Origin: Shewanella nanhaiensis | GTDB lineage: Bacteria; Pseudomonadota; Gammaproteobacteria; Enterobacterales; Shewanellaceae | Assembly (NCBI RefSeq): GCF_019457885.1 | Contig: NZ_JAHZST010000001.1 | Location: 186,001 to 250,000 of the forward strand | Direction of reading: 5' to 3' | DNA length: 64,000 nt | Shown here: one piece after another, positions 48,023 through 58,104 of the stretch | Position numbering within the stretch: the first letter of the stretch is position 1 | Layout: each line of letters begins with the position of its first letter | Program-made: the position numbers and the translations under genes | Notes under the pieces: generated by a model | What the model was told of the DNA's origin: nothing | Seen by the model: only the letters and a program-made list of their open reading frames with translations | Databases searched by the model: none

Positions 48023-48967
48023 TTATTCGCTATCTTTATAGATAGCAAACACAGAGCCATGTTCAAGAAGTTGGTCTCGGGTTAACACAAACACACCGTC
48101 ACCGCCATGTTCGAAGCTTACCCAAGTAAACGGAACATCAGGGAACTGCTCGGCAAGGTGCACCATAGAGTTACCCACCTCCACCACAAGCAAGCCGTCT
48201 TCGGTCAGGTAATCAGCTGCATTCGCCAAAATACGCTTAGTTAAATCTAACCCATCACGGCCTGACGCCAAGCCAATCTCTGGCTCATGATGATACTCTT
48301 CTGGCATATCATCAATATCTTCGGCATCGACATAAGGAGGATTAGATACGATAAGATCGTAGTGAGGTCCCTTAGGGATTGCAGAGAAAAGGTTCGACTC
48401 AATAGGGAAAACCCGGTCCATCACGCCTAAGGTTTCGATATTGATCTGCGCAACCTCAAGTGCATCTTCGCTGATATCTAAAGCATCAACTTCCGCTTCA
48501 TCGAACTCATAAGCACAAGCTATCGCAATACACGCACTGCCAGTACACAAGTCTAACACGCGGTTGACTGGCTTATTATAAAGCCAAGGGCTAAATCGAT
48601 TTGCAATCATCTCAGCAATCGGTGAGCGAGGTACAAGTACGCGCTCATCAACATAAAACTGCAGGCCGGCAAACATCGCTTTATTAGTAAGATATGGAAC
48701 TGGTAGACGCTCTCTTACCCTTCTAAGGATAAGCTCAACAATTTTGTGCTTCTCACTACTGGTTAGGTTTGAGTGTATGACTTGCTGACCAATCTCTTCT
48801 GGTAGGTGCAGCGCATGAAAGACTAATGCAATTGCTTCATCCCACGCGTTATCTGTGCCGTGACCATAATATATATTTGCATCGTTAAAACGACTGACGC
48901 TCCAACGTAACATATCACCAATGGTGCGTAGCTCTGTCACAGCTTCATCTACAAAAATCTTATCCAA
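48023..48967 (-). CDS. prmB: Ribosomal protein L3 N5-glutamine methyltransferase
   Basis: The 314-aa protein has the SAM motif [19 protein letters not shown] and the catalytic [23 protein letters not shown]. It methylates a glutamine of ribosomal protein L3. The start is a TTG at 48967 with GGAG eight bases upstream; [13 protein letters not shown] equals the E. coli start, so the rare codon is conserved here. It is divergent from smrB, as in E. coli. Confidence 0.97.
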   Translation of the reverse strand: MDKIFVDEAVTELRTIGDMLRWSVSRFNDANIYYGHGTDNAWDEAIALVFHALHLPEEIGQQVIHSNLTSSEKHKIVELILRRVRERLPVPYLTNKAMFAGLQFYVDERVLVPRSPIAEMIANRFSPWLYNKPVNRVLDLCTGSACIAIACAYEFDEAEVDALDISEDALEVAQINIETLGVMDRVFPIESNLFSAIPKGPHYDLIVSNPPYVDAEDIDDMPEEYHHEPEIGLASGRDGLDLTKRILANAADYLTEDGLLVVEVGNSMVHLAEQFPDVPFTWVSFEHGGDGVFVLTRDQLLEHGSVFAIYKDSE

Positions 48968-49090
48968 AACTTACTCCAGCATAATAATTCTGCTCCATTG
49001 TAACTGAACTCTATTCATATGGCATCGGATTCAATAAAATAGAGAGCCAAATAGAAAACTAATACGCATAAATTTAAAGAACACTCTGAT

Positions 49091-49621
49091 ATGAATATGA
49101 AAAAAGATACCGAAGATGCAGATCTGTTTTCTACCTTAACGGAAGGGATCAAACCTTTTAAACAGAATAAACGTCATTTCACCGCACCACAAAAAGATAA
49201 AAAGCAGCTTGAAGAGAAGGAGCAACAGCTCCATGCCGACAGTTATTTTTCAGATACGTATCAGCCACATCTCCCCAGTGAAGGTGCCATGCGTTGGAAT
49301 CGTGATGATATAGACAGTTTCGAGGTTAAGCGTCTTAGGCGAGGAGATTATCAACCAGATCTATTACTGGATCTACATGGAATGCGCCAATCGGAAGCCA
49401 AACTCGAGCTGGCAGCCCTGATCCAAGCCTGTATAAAGCAACAGATACATTGCTGCTGTGTGATGCATGGACATGGAACGGGAATTTTAAAACAGAATAT
49501 TCCCATGTGGTTAGCTCAGCATCCCCATGTGATGGCTTTTCATAAAGCCCCTAAAGAGTGGGGAGGCGATGCTGCTTTACTGGTATTAATTGATATTGGC
49601 GATCAGCCCTACAGAAGGTAA
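49091..49621 (+). CDS. smrB: Smr-domain endonuclease SmrB (ribosome rescue factor)
   Basis: The 176-aa protein has a charged N-terminal tail and a C-terminal Smr domain (about 95-172) with the DLHGMRQSEAKLEL and MHGHGTGILKQNIPMWL motifs. SmrB cleaves mRNA at collided ribosomes in E. coli. It stands alone between prmB and sixA, the usual place. Confidence 0.93.
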   Translation: MNMKKDTEDADLFSTLTEGIKPFKQNKRHFTAPQKDKKQLEEKEQQLHADSYFSDTYQPHLPSEGAMRWNRDDIDSFEVKRLRRGDYQPDLLLDLHGMRQSEAKLELAALIQACIKQQIHCCCVMHGHGTGILKQNIPMWLAQHPHVMAFHKAPKEWGGDAALLVLIDIGDQPYRR

Positions 49622-49738
49622 TAAGCTTAAATTTCGAGCTAAAGACAAAGCGGCGAGCCATGAGACAAACACAGGACAAAGAGATCTCGAAAGTTTTCTC
49701 CCATATCTAACAAGTCTCACACCCACTCGTAGCTCAAA

Positions 49739-50209
49739 TTAACTTATGGAGTGAGGAGTATGTTGCCACATTAAGCTGCACTGCTCCCCATGCTTATCGA
49801 TAAGTGCCAGTCCGGAAGTGGCAAACAGTGGCGGCTCAACGCCTCGCACGAGTTCACTCACCATGTAACCTAACAGCGGCATATGGGCAATGACTAACAC
49901 ATTATCCGCTTTATACTGTTCAGCATAAGCTAAGGTCAGGTCTGCCGCGGTACTTGGATCTGACGATGGTGTTAGATCATCTAACACTATCCACTTCCTT
50001 GGCTCAGGAAAATGTTTGCTCACCTCTTGCCAACTTTGCTGGGCACGCAGATAGGGACTCACCAACACAAGATCAAATTCAGTCACAGACTTAGCCAACC
50101 AGTTACTCACCTCACCAGTATGATAACGACCGGTATCGGTTAAGGTTCGCTCTCTGTCTGAATGGGCAAGATAGCTTGCTTCACCATGACGCATTAAAAA
50201 TAGCTGCAT
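49739..50209 (-). CDS. sixA: Phosphohistidine phosphatase SixA
   Basis: The 156-aa protein opens MQLFLMRHGEASYL, with the RHG catalytic motif, and has the second histidine in VLVIAHMPLLGYMV. SixA removes phosphate from histidine in HPt domains and in the nitrogen PTS. I start at ATG 50209, where homology begins; the open frame reaches back to 50269 with 20 extra residues that lack family similarity. Confidence 0.92.
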   Translation of the reverse strand: MQLFLMRHGEASYLAHSDRERTLTDTGRYHTGEVSNWLAKSVTEFDLVLVSPYLRAQQSWQEVSKHFPEPRKWIVLDDLTPSSDPSTAADLTLAYAEQYKADNVLVIAHMPLLGYMVSELVRGVEPPLFATSGLALIDKHGEQCSLMWQHTPHSIS

Positions 50210-50438
50210 ACCACTCTCGCTACTCATTATTATTATCTTTATATTGCACATTGTAGCCCTAAATCTCATTGGGAAAAACCTAAACTAAGTTATTAATTAG
50301 TCGAATAGACCATGAGATATTTGCCAAACACATCGAAGGAGCCCAATATGTATTACCTGTGCTGGAAAATGTGATTGCCTGTAGGCACATTTTATATCTT
50401 GGCAGTAATAAAAAGCGCCTGAACATGGAGTTTGCTAC

Positions 50439-53228
50439 TTGAGTGAATCTTTACAAATAATCAAAAGCCCAAATGATCATCGTCACTATCAATACCTAGC
50501 ATTAGATAACAATTTGTCGGTATTACTGGTCGAAGATAAATTGGCTAACCAAGCTGCAGCCTCTATGGCCGTCAATGTCGGCCACTTTGACGATCCAGCT
50601 TCACGACCAGGTATGGCCCACTTTTTAGAACATATGCTTTTTTTAGGGACAGAAAAATTTCCAGACTCAGGCGAGTACCATGCCTTTATTAATCAACATG
50701 GTGGCAGTAATAACGCGTGGACAGGAACAGAGCAGACTAATTTTTTCTTCAGTATCGATGCCGATGTATTCGAGGAGTCGTTGGATAGATTCAGCCAATT
50801 TTTTATTGCGCCGCTCTTTAACCAAGATCTGGTCGACAGAGAGCGACATGCCATCGAGTCTGAGTTTAGTCTTAAGCTAAAAGATGATATTCGCAGAACA
50901 TACCAAGTCCAGAAAGAAACGGTCAATCCGAATCACCCTTTCTCGAAGTTTTCAGTGGGAAATCTAGAAACTTTAAGTGGTGAACAATCTGTATTAAGAG
51001 AGGAGCTGCTCGAGTTTTACCACAATCACTATAGCGCTAACTTGATGACCCTCTGTTTAGTCGCCCCTCTTCCTCTTCAAGAACTTGAAGTGCTGGCCAA
51101 GCATTATTTTAGTGAAATTAACGATCGTCAATTAACCAAACAATACCCAATTGTGCCAATTTACCAAGCGGAGCAGCTGCAAACTCGCATTAATATTATC
51201 CCAGTAAAAGATCAAAAAAGGGTTGCTATCACCTTCTCTCTTCCTGAGATAGATCCCTACTATAAACATAAGCCGCTCACTTTTATCAGTCACCTCTTAG
51301 GTTATGAGGGACGAGGGAGCTTGCTCTCCTACCTTAAAGATCATGGCTATGCAGTAAACCTGTCCGCTGGCGGCGGTGTCAATGGGTATAACTTCAAAGA
51401 TTACAACATCAGCATTCAACTAACAGAGAAAGGCGTTATCGAACTAGACACCGTTGTTGAGTGTGCCTTTGAATATATTGAACTGATAAAAACTCAAGGA
51501 ATGCAAGACTGGCGATACCAAGAGAGGGCTAACCTTCTCAAATTGGCATTCAAATATCAGGAGCAGATTAAACCACTGGATTTGGCCAGCCACCTCAGTA
51601 TTAATATGCACCATTATGATGTTGAAGATCTGGTATTTGGTGACTATAAGATGGAGGGGCTCAACGTCACTGAAACCATGAGTTTGCTTAATATGATGAC
51701 ACCATCCAATATGAGAATTCAGATCATATCGTCTGAAATGGAGAGCAATAAACAAGCAGCTTGGTACCATACTCCCTATCAGATTCAGCCCTTGGAAAAA
51801 GAGCAACTCGAACGCTGGAGCCAGGTAGGCATTCGTCCAGAGTTTGTTCTGCCTAAACAAAACCCCTTTATCATCTCAGACTCAGTTGCAAGGGCAGAGA
51901 AAAGCCAGAACAAGGTGCCAGTCATTGTTTCTCAAGAGAATGGTTACCGAATTTGGCACAGAAAGGATGATGAGTTTAACGTGCCAAAAGGCCATATGTA
52001 CCTCTCAATGGACTCGATTCAGGCTGCTTCCTCCCCGAGGAACGCCGCGCTCACTCGATTATACGTTGAGATGCTGCTCGATTATCTGACTGAATATACT
52101 TACCAAGCTGAGGTAGCTGGCCTTAGTTATAATATTTACCCTCATCAAGGTGGGATCACACTGCACCTCACCGGTTTTACAGGTAAACAGGAGGAGTTAT
52201 TGGCTCTGCTTATTGAAAAAGCCAGAGAACGTAATTTTACCCAAGATAGGTTTAAGCTAATTAAACGCCAGATTTTAAGGACTTGGTACAACCAAACCCG
52301 CGCTAAACCTATTTCGCAAATATTTACCAGTTTAACAGTATCACTGCAAAAACGAAGCTATGAGCCATCTAGAATGGCAGAGGAGCTTGAAAACATCAGC
52401 TTAGATGATCTCCATAATCATGTTAGAAGCTTTTATGAAAAGATTCATCTTGAAGGTTTAGTCTATGGCGATTGGCTAGTCAGCGAAGTCCAGGCATTAG
52501 GGAAGCGACTGGAACATATTTTATCTCTCGTTTCCTCTCCAAGCAGAGAGTCAGAGAGAGAGTTGGTAAACTTATCAGGTTATGGCACCTTAATGCGAGA
52601 GTTAATGGTCACACACCAGGACAGTAGCATCATAGTCTACTACCAAGCTAACGAATCTACTCCCGAAATGATGGCCCTATTTAGTTTATTAAACCACACT
52701 ATGTCATCGACATTTTTCCATGAGCTAAGAACCAAAAAACAGCTTGGCTACATGGTAGGAACAGGTTACCTGCCTTTAAACCGATATCCAGGGATGATCT
52801 TCTATATTCAATCCCCCACATCGGGTCCACTTCAGCTACTAGAAGCCATTGACGAATTTATTGCAGACTTTAACTACGCTATTTTGCAGATAACAAATGA
52901 GCAGTGGGAGTTAACTAAGCAGGGGCTAATGAATCAAGTGATGGAGCATGATCCTAACTTGAAAACACGAGGTCAGAGGTATTGGTCCAGTATTGGAAAT
53001 AAAGATTATGACTTTAATCAAAGAGAGCTGGTCGTTGCTGAAATTGAGAAACTGACTCGTTCAGATCTGATTAAGTTTATGATGAAAAAGATGCGTAGTA
53101 AGCATAGCGATAGATTAGTTCTGTTTACGACAGGGGAAAATCATCATCAACTTGAACGTCTAACATCCGACAATATGATAACAGACCTTCGTAGCTTTAA
53201 AGAAAAAGCCGCGAAGTTTAACTACTAA
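50439..53228 (+). CDS. Insulinase-type zinc protease (M16, pitrilysin-like)
   Basis: The 929-aa protein has the inverted zinc motif HFLEH (His61, Glu64, His65) and the distal metal ligand in ERHAIESEF. It includes the four M16 half-domains, and its length matches pitrilysin/IDE (E. coli PtrA 962). There is no clear signal peptide, unlike PtrA, so it may be cytosolic. The TTG start at 50439 has GGAG nine bases upstream. It follows sixA divergently and is a single-gene unit. Confidence 0.93.
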   Translation: MSESLQIIKSPNDHRHYQYLALDNNLSVLLVEDKLANQAAASMAVNVGHFDDPASRPGMAHFLEHMLFLGTEKFPDSGEYHAFINQHGGSNNAWTGTEQTNFFFSIDADVFEESLDRFSQFFIAPLFNQDLVDRERHAIESEFSLKLKDDIRRTYQVQKETVNPNHPFSKFSVGNLETLSGEQSVLREELLEFYHNHYSANLMTLCLVAPLPLQELEVLAKHYFSEINDRQLTKQYPIVPIYQAEQLQTRINIIPVKDQKRVAITFSLPEIDPYYKHKPLTFISHLLGYEGRGSLLSYLKDHGYAVNLSAGGGVNGYNFKDYNISIQLTEKGVIELDTVVECAFEYIELIKTQGMQDWRYQERANLLKLAFKYQEQIKPLDLASHLSINMHHYDVEDLVFGDYKMEGLNVTETMSLLNMMTPSNMRIQIISSEMESNKQAAWYHTPYQIQPLEKEQLERWSQVGIRPEFVLPKQNPFIISDSVARAEKSQNKVPVIVSQENGYRIWHRKDDEFNVPKGHMYLSMDSIQAASSPRNAALTRLYVEMLLDYLTEYTYQAEVAGLSYNIYPHQGGITLHLTGFTGKQEELLALLIEKARERNFTQDRFKLIKRQILRTWYNQTRAKPISQIFTSLTVSLQKRSYEPSRMAEELENISLDDLHNHVRSFYEKIHLEGLVYGDWLVSEVQALGKRLEHILSLVSSPSRESERELVNLSGYGTLMRELMVTHQDSSIIVYYQANESTPEMMALFSLLNHTMSSTFFHELRTKKQLGYMVGTGYLPLNRYPGMIFYIQSPTSGPLQLLEAIDEFIADFNYAILQITNEQWELTKQGLMNQVMEHDPNLKTRGQRYWSSIGNKDYDFNQRELVVAEIEKLTRSDLIKFMMKKMRSKHSDRLVLFTTGENHHQLERLTSDNMITDLRSFKEKAAKFNY

Positions 53229-53631
53229 CACCTTAGTATCCAAAGCGAGCTTATCTTCACACCTAATGACAAAACGGTTAACTGGAAGCTTTAGGTTAAC
53301 CGTTCCCCTTTACCGAATAACACCCTGTAAACAAACAAATTCACCCTGATGATAAAAGTGCATTAGCTGTACAATTATCCAGCTCCCACTCAGTTAATAT
53401 ATCATTGCCAAACTTGCTCACATCTCAGAAGAATCCACCTAGAAAATACTAAAAAGCCCAATATTAATGCGGATTCATGATATAAAACAGTACACTGCCC
53501 ATTATAAAAATGAAAATAGTAATAATTATCACCAGTAAAAGCCTGTGATACTTTGACAAACCGTTCACTTTCTGAAAAAGTAAGGTTAAGCAACTGTTAC
53601 ACCCGCATTTCTGACTAATAATTAAACTAAA
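53229..53631. other. Intergenic region with hairpin and candidate mini-gene
   Basis: The hairpin AACGGTTAAC / GTTAACCGTT at 53273-53304 (12-nt loop) follows the protease gene and may end its transcript, though its T-run is weak. On the minus strand a 34-codon frame (53464-53568, GTG start, one hydrophobic helix) is possible but unsupported by a good ribosome site. Confidence 0.45.
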
Positions 53632-56600
53632 ATGATGCCTAACGCGCTTATGAAAATAATTACAACATTCCTGTTGGCCCTCTGTATTTCCGGCCAATCG
53701 GTTGCTGTAGAATCTAATTTTATAACTAAAGAGAAAGTTATAAAGTCTATTCACACCCCAAAACTTCTAAAAATAAAAAGCTACGGTGTATCGGAAGGAT
53801 TATCTCAAAGTGCAGTAACTTCACTCGTTGAAGATGCTGATGGTTTTGCTTGGATTGGAACATTGAATGGACTCAATAGATTCGATGGTGGTGAATTCAA
53901 ACAATATTTTTCTTTCAAAGAAAAAAACTCTCTACCAAGCTCCTTTATTAGAAGCCTTTACTTCTCGGAAAAATATGGTCTATTCATTGGGACTGATAAA
54001 GGATTAACTGTTTATAACAAAGCTGATGATGATTTTATTCTAATTAACAACCTGCTTTCTCAACAAATATGGACTATCACTGAACACAACGACCAAATTA
54101 TAGTTGGAACAGAGAACAAAATAATTTATTTAAATAATAAATTAGAATATATAAAATCTATAGATGGTGATTTTGGAGGTATTAAAAAAATTATTTTTTC
54201 CAACAGATTAATATATGTAAGGAATTACATGGGAGATATAATAGCAATTGACAACATTGAAAAAAAAGTAATCTCCGACAATACTAACGATATTGTAGCA
54301 GCGCACGGAAAAGTAATAATAATAAGGCCAGATGGTGTTTTTGAAATATTAGATGAAAAAGTAAGAAAAATAAATAACAATCACTACTCCAACCTTACGG
54401 CACTATCCAATAAATATATATCAATAAAAGAACAAAATATCTATTCCATTAGTACAGACTTCTCTCAAACTAGTATTGACAGATTGGACATAAAGAACAT
54501 AGAAGTTACTAACCCTCAAGTAATAAGAGGAAAAAAAACAAACTACATTACAACTCATAACATAGGATTTTTAGTTAATTATGATTATAACAATACAATA
54601 TCAACAATAGATATAGAAGATAAAAATATTTGGTCTATAGCTAAAGATCTAAAATCAAACTTATTTATTGCTACTGGTTCAAAATATATAAACTCATATA
54701 GTAAATCTAATAAGATAGTTGCTAAATACAACACTGAGGCCGAGGGACCAAAACAAGTTACAACACTAGAAGATAGTTTATTCGTAACGACAACGGAAGG
54801 GTTACTGTCAATTGACAAGCATAGTAAAAATAGAGAAGTGCTAAGTCCCGGCCCATTCTTTGCCATTCATCACTCACAATTTGATGAAGCAGTTTATGCT
54901 GGTACAACTGACGGAAGAGTTATTGAAGTTTCTGAAAATAAACAAATTATCATGGAACACAGTGTAGATATTGGAAACCCAGTTTTTGATATTAAAAAAT
55001 CTAGTACATCTCTTTGGGTTGCGACGCAAGGTGGACTTTTTAAAATTCAAGATGGAAAAATTGAAAATATTTTTAATAAAGGTATCGTCATTAGTATTTC
55101 TCTATCGACAAACAATGAAGATATTTATTTTGGAACAGAGACGTCACTATTAAAATTCACAGCCAAAGACAAAAAAATAGAAACTATCTACTCAAACAAT
55201 AGGCCAATTTACTCTATTGTCACTGACACCGATTACATATACTCCACTTCGATAAAAGAGCTGATAGTTACACAAATACTTGATAACAAAACAATTTCCC
55301 TTTCAGATACTTATGGAAGTCAAGATGAGTATAATGCACAATCAATTTTAGACTTTAACAACACAATATACATCGGGGGTATTTCAGGTATTAGTGCGAT
55401 GTCAAAAGTGGTTATTGATAAGATATTCTCATCGTCAAAAGCACCTAAAGCCAATATCAATGAGCTATTAGTTTTCAACATCCCCGTTAACATAGGAAGC
55501 TCGATTTTAAAAGAAAACATTTCCTCGACAAAGAAAATAACATTAAAATATTCTGACTACCCTTTTACATTAAAATTTAATAGCCCTGGCAATGGTAGTG
55601 AAAAAATTGATTATATATATCAAATGCAGGGACTATCTGAATCTTGGATTCATTCTGAAGGAATAAACTCTGCTACTTATACTAACCTATCTTCTGGTGA
55701 GTACACCTTTAATATTTATGCTTTTGATCCCTTGACTCATAACCAAGGAGAAATAAAGAGCCTAAATATATTAATAACCCCTCCATGGTGGTTATCAAAA
55801 CAAGCAAAACTTATCTACTTCATAGTTGCACTCATTATTTCAGCTGTGATAGTTCAAAGCATACTTCGTCGCCGTGAAGTTCAGAAAAAAATAGCTAAAT
55901 CAGAGGAGAGGCTGAAGCTTTCTCTCTGGGGCAGTGGCGATGAGATGTGGGATTGGGATATCGAAACAGGACAGATATACCGTTCTAATATCTGGGGCTC
56001 TCTCGAATTTCCAAAAGATGGGCAAAGGTCTGGCGATGCCGATGAGGAGAGTAATATTCATCCCATGGATCAAGACCGTGTCACTAAGGCACTGAACAGT
56101 CATTTCGATGGTAACAGCGATCATTTTGAAGCAGCATATCGAGTAAAGGGGAAGTCGGATGAATGGGTGTGGATCTTAGACAGAGCAAAAATAGTTGAAC
56201 GAGATGAAAAAGATAACCCTCTGCGTATGACAGGTACAATTAAAAATATTAATAACTTTAAAAATGCAGAGGAACAACTTCGCTTATTTGAACGCGCGAT
56301 TGCCAATATCTCCGAAGGCATGTTTATTTTGGATAATAACTTTATCTTTGTAGAGGTCAACGAAGCCTGTTGTGAACTAAGCCTTATTCCCAAAGAGCAA
56401 TTTATTGGCTCACTATTCAAATTTAACCTCTACCCAGACAGCTATTCAGAGCAGATACGTTCAATTCTTCATCAGCAAGGTAGCTGGAGCAATGATGTTG
56501 AATCAGCAAAAGGAGACGGCACGAGTTTCCTCATGGAACTAACGGTTGATGCTATCTATAACGAATTAGGACAACTATCTCATTATGTCGGTGTATTTTC

Positions 56601-57957
56601 AGATATCTCTCGACGTAAACTGCAAGAGGAGGAGTTAAGAAAGCTCACCAATAATGATCTCTTAACTAACCTGCCGAACCGCTCAAGTTTAATGGTGACC
56701 TTAGGTAACTTGGTAAAGAGAGATACTCATCATACTCTGATGGTACTGGATCTCGATAATTTCAAAAAGATCAATGACTCCATGGGGCATCAGATAGGTG
56801 ATGAGTTATTAATAAAGGTCGCTAAACGTATCGAAGCCGCTGTTCCCTATCATACGAGTATCTATCGCTTGGGCGGCGATGAATTTGCCATATTAGTTGA
56901 TAATAACCCTGACATTGGCTCCAGTGCCGTGATCGCAAACAATGTTATTGATGCTTTCGCCAGCCCGTTTGAACTCACCTCAGAAAAAGTCGTAGTGGGC
57001 CTTAGTATCGGTATTGTGCTCTATCCAGAGGACGATCAAAATGAACAAGCATTGCTACGTAAAGCGGATATTGCGATGTACCATGCTAAATCAGGGGGAG
57101 GCAACCGCTACCAATTCTACTCAGAATCAATTAACCGAAATGCAATAAGGCAACTGGAAGTTGAGAACCTTATTCGTGAAGGTTTACGTGATGATCTGTT
57201 TGAAGTCTATTACCAACCTAAAATAGCACTAAAAACAGGTAGAATGGCGGGAATGGAAGCCTTAGTCAGGCTTAATCATCCTGAACACGGATTAATTCCA
57301 CCCAGCGAGTTTATTCCTTTAGCTGAAGAAAACGGCTTAATTGTCGATATCGGTGATTTAGTGATGAGAAAAGCATGCTTTGCTACTCAGAAATGGCGAA
57401 GTTTAGGCCTGTTTGATGGTCGGGTAGCCGTCAATTTATCATCATACCAATTTGCCCTCCCAGATCTTCAGCAGCGTATTGAGTCAATTTTACGACTCAC
57501 TCAGCTACCAGCAGCAAACCTAGAGTTAGAGATCACCGAAGGTACTGTGATTAAACAGCCCGAGAAAGCCATTAAGGTGATGCAACAGCTATCAAAAATG
57601 GGAGTCAGCTTAGCTCTGGATGACTTTGGCACAGGCTACTCCTCACTCTCATACCTAAAACGTTTTCCAATTCATACTCTGAAAATTGACAAAGCATTTG
57701 TCGATGATATCGATAAATCTGACAGAGATCTGAAGATGGTCGACTCCATAATTACTATCGCTCACAACATGGGGCTATCGGTTGTCGGAGAAGGAGTTGA
57801 AGATGCCTCTCAACTGAGCATACTAAAAGCACTAAAATGTGAAGAGATACAAGGTTTTCTATTTAGTAAAGCGGTCACTGAAAATCAGTTCAGTGAGCTA
57901 CTAGAGAAGAATTTCATTGAACCTGACATAGTACAAAAAAACACAAAAGCAATTTAA
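53632..57957 (+). CDS. Propeller-sensor membrane protein with PAS, GGDEF and EAL domains
   Basis: The 1441-aa protein has a signal peptide (about 1-28), a periplasmic Reg_prop two-component-type beta-propeller (about 45-600), a Y_Y_Y domain (about 625-705) and a membrane helix (about 710-735). PAS domains (about 760-880 and 885-995), GGDEF (about 1010-1165; motif GGDEF in YRLGGDEFAIL, no RxxD site) and EAL (about 1180-1425; GMEALVRLNHP, EITEG, DDFGTGYSSLSYLK, EGVED) follow. EAL residues are complete, so phosphodiesterase activity is likely. Codons in the propeller part are much more AT-rich than in the rest. The repeat-peptide gene follows 147 bp on. Confidence 0.92.
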   Translation: MMPNALMKIITTFLLALCISGQSVAVESNFITKEKVIKSIHTPKLLKIKSYGVSEGLSQSAVTSLVEDADGFAWIGTLNGLNRFDGGEFKQYFSFKEKNSLPSSFIRSLYFSEKYGLFIGTDKGLTVYNKADDDFILINNLLSQQIWTITEHNDQIIVGTENKIIYLNNKLEYIKSIDGDFGGIKKIIFSNRLIYVRNYMGDIIAIDNIEKKVISDNTNDIVAAHGKVIIIRPDGVFEILDEKVRKINNNHYSNLTALSNKYISIKEQNIYSISTDFSQTSIDRLDIKNIEVTNPQVIRGKKTNYITTHNIGFLVNYDYNNTISTIDIEDKNIWSIAKDLKSNLFIATGSKYINSYSKSNKIVAKYNTEAEGPKQVTTLEDSLFVTTTEGLLSIDKHSKNREVLSPGPFFAIHHSQFDEAVYAGTTDGRVIEVSENKQIIMEHSVDIGNPVFDIKKSSTSLWVATQGGLFKIQDGKIENIFNKGIVISISLSTNNEDIYFGTETSLLKFTAKDKKIETIYSNNRPIYSIVTDTDYIYSTSIKELIVTQILDNKTISLSDTYGSQDEYNAQSILDFNNTIYIGGISGISAMSKVVIDKIFSSSKAPKANINELLVFNIPVNIGSSILKENISSTKKITLKYSDYPFTLKFNSPGNGSEKIDYIYQMQGLSESWIHSEGINSATYTNLSSGEYTFNIYAFDPLTHNQGEIKSLNILITPPWWLSKQAKLIYFIVALIISAVIVQSILRRREVQKKIAKSEERLKLSLWGSGDEMWDWDIETGQIYRSNIWGSLEFPKDGQRSGDADEESNIHPMDQDRVTKALNSHFDGNSDHFEAAYRVKGKSDEWVWILDRAKIVERDEKDNPLRMTGTIKNINNFKNAEEQLRLFERAIANISEGMFILDNNFIFVEVNEACCELSLIPKEQFIGSLFKFNLYPDSYSEQIRSILHQQGSWSNDVESAKGDGTSFLMELTVDAIYNELGQLSHYVGVFSDISRRKLQEEELRKLTNNDLLTNLPNRSSLMVTLGNLVKRDTHHTLMVLDLDNFKKINDSMGHQIGDELLIKVAKRIEAAVPYHTSIYRLGGDEFAILVDNNPDIGSSAVIANNVIDAFASPFELTSEKVVVGLSIGIVLYPEDDQNEQALLRKADIAMYHAKSGGGNRYQFYSESINRNAIRQLEVENLIREGLRDDLFEVYYQPKIALKTGRMAGMEALVRLNHPEHGLIPPSEFIPLAEENGLIVDIGDLVMRKACFATQKWRSLGLFDGRVAVNLSSYQFALPDLQQRIESILRLTQLPAANLELEITEGTVIKQPEKAIKVMQQLSKMGVSLALDDFGTGYSSLSYLKRFPIHTLKIDKAFVDDIDKSDRDLKMVDSIITIAHNMGLSVVGEGVEDASQLSILKALKCEEIQGFLFSKAVTENQFSELLEKNFIEPDIVQKNTKAI

Positions 57958-58023
57958 ATGGCAATAAACCAGCAACAAAAAACACAAGATACTGAAAACA
58001 TGGCATAACAACTGCAACATTTA

Positions 58024-58094
58024 TCTCAAGTGTCAAAAATAATGACAGCCTTATAAATTCGAAACCATCACTTGATGGTTTCAATAACTTGAGA
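58024..58094 (+). promoter_or_regulatory. Nested leader hairpins that could hide the ribosome site of the repeat-peptide gene
   Basis: The inner stem GAAACCATC / GATGGTTTC (58061-58082) has a 4-nt loop. An outer 8-bp pairing joins TCTCAAGT (58024-58031) to ACTTGAGA (58087-58094), the latter overlapping the purine-rich site AGAGAAG before the ATG at 58105. If formed, it blocks translation. The inner hairpin could also mark the end of the upstream transcript. Confidence 0.5.
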
Positions 58095-58104
58095 GAAGAA
58101 TAAC

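Noticed and set aside
50210..50269. 20-residue N-terminal extension of SixA
   Set aside because: No similarity to the family, and the ATG at 50209 starts exactly at MQLFLMRHG.
51444..51860. 138-aa minus-strand ORF in the M16 protease gene
   Set aside because: Antisense shadow of a strong coding region with no ribosome site.
53402..53754. Two minus-strand ORFs (63 and 96 aa) before the c-di-GMP gene
   Set aside because: They overlap the start of the real gene and lack ribosome sites; only a short 34-aa part is kept as a weak candidate.
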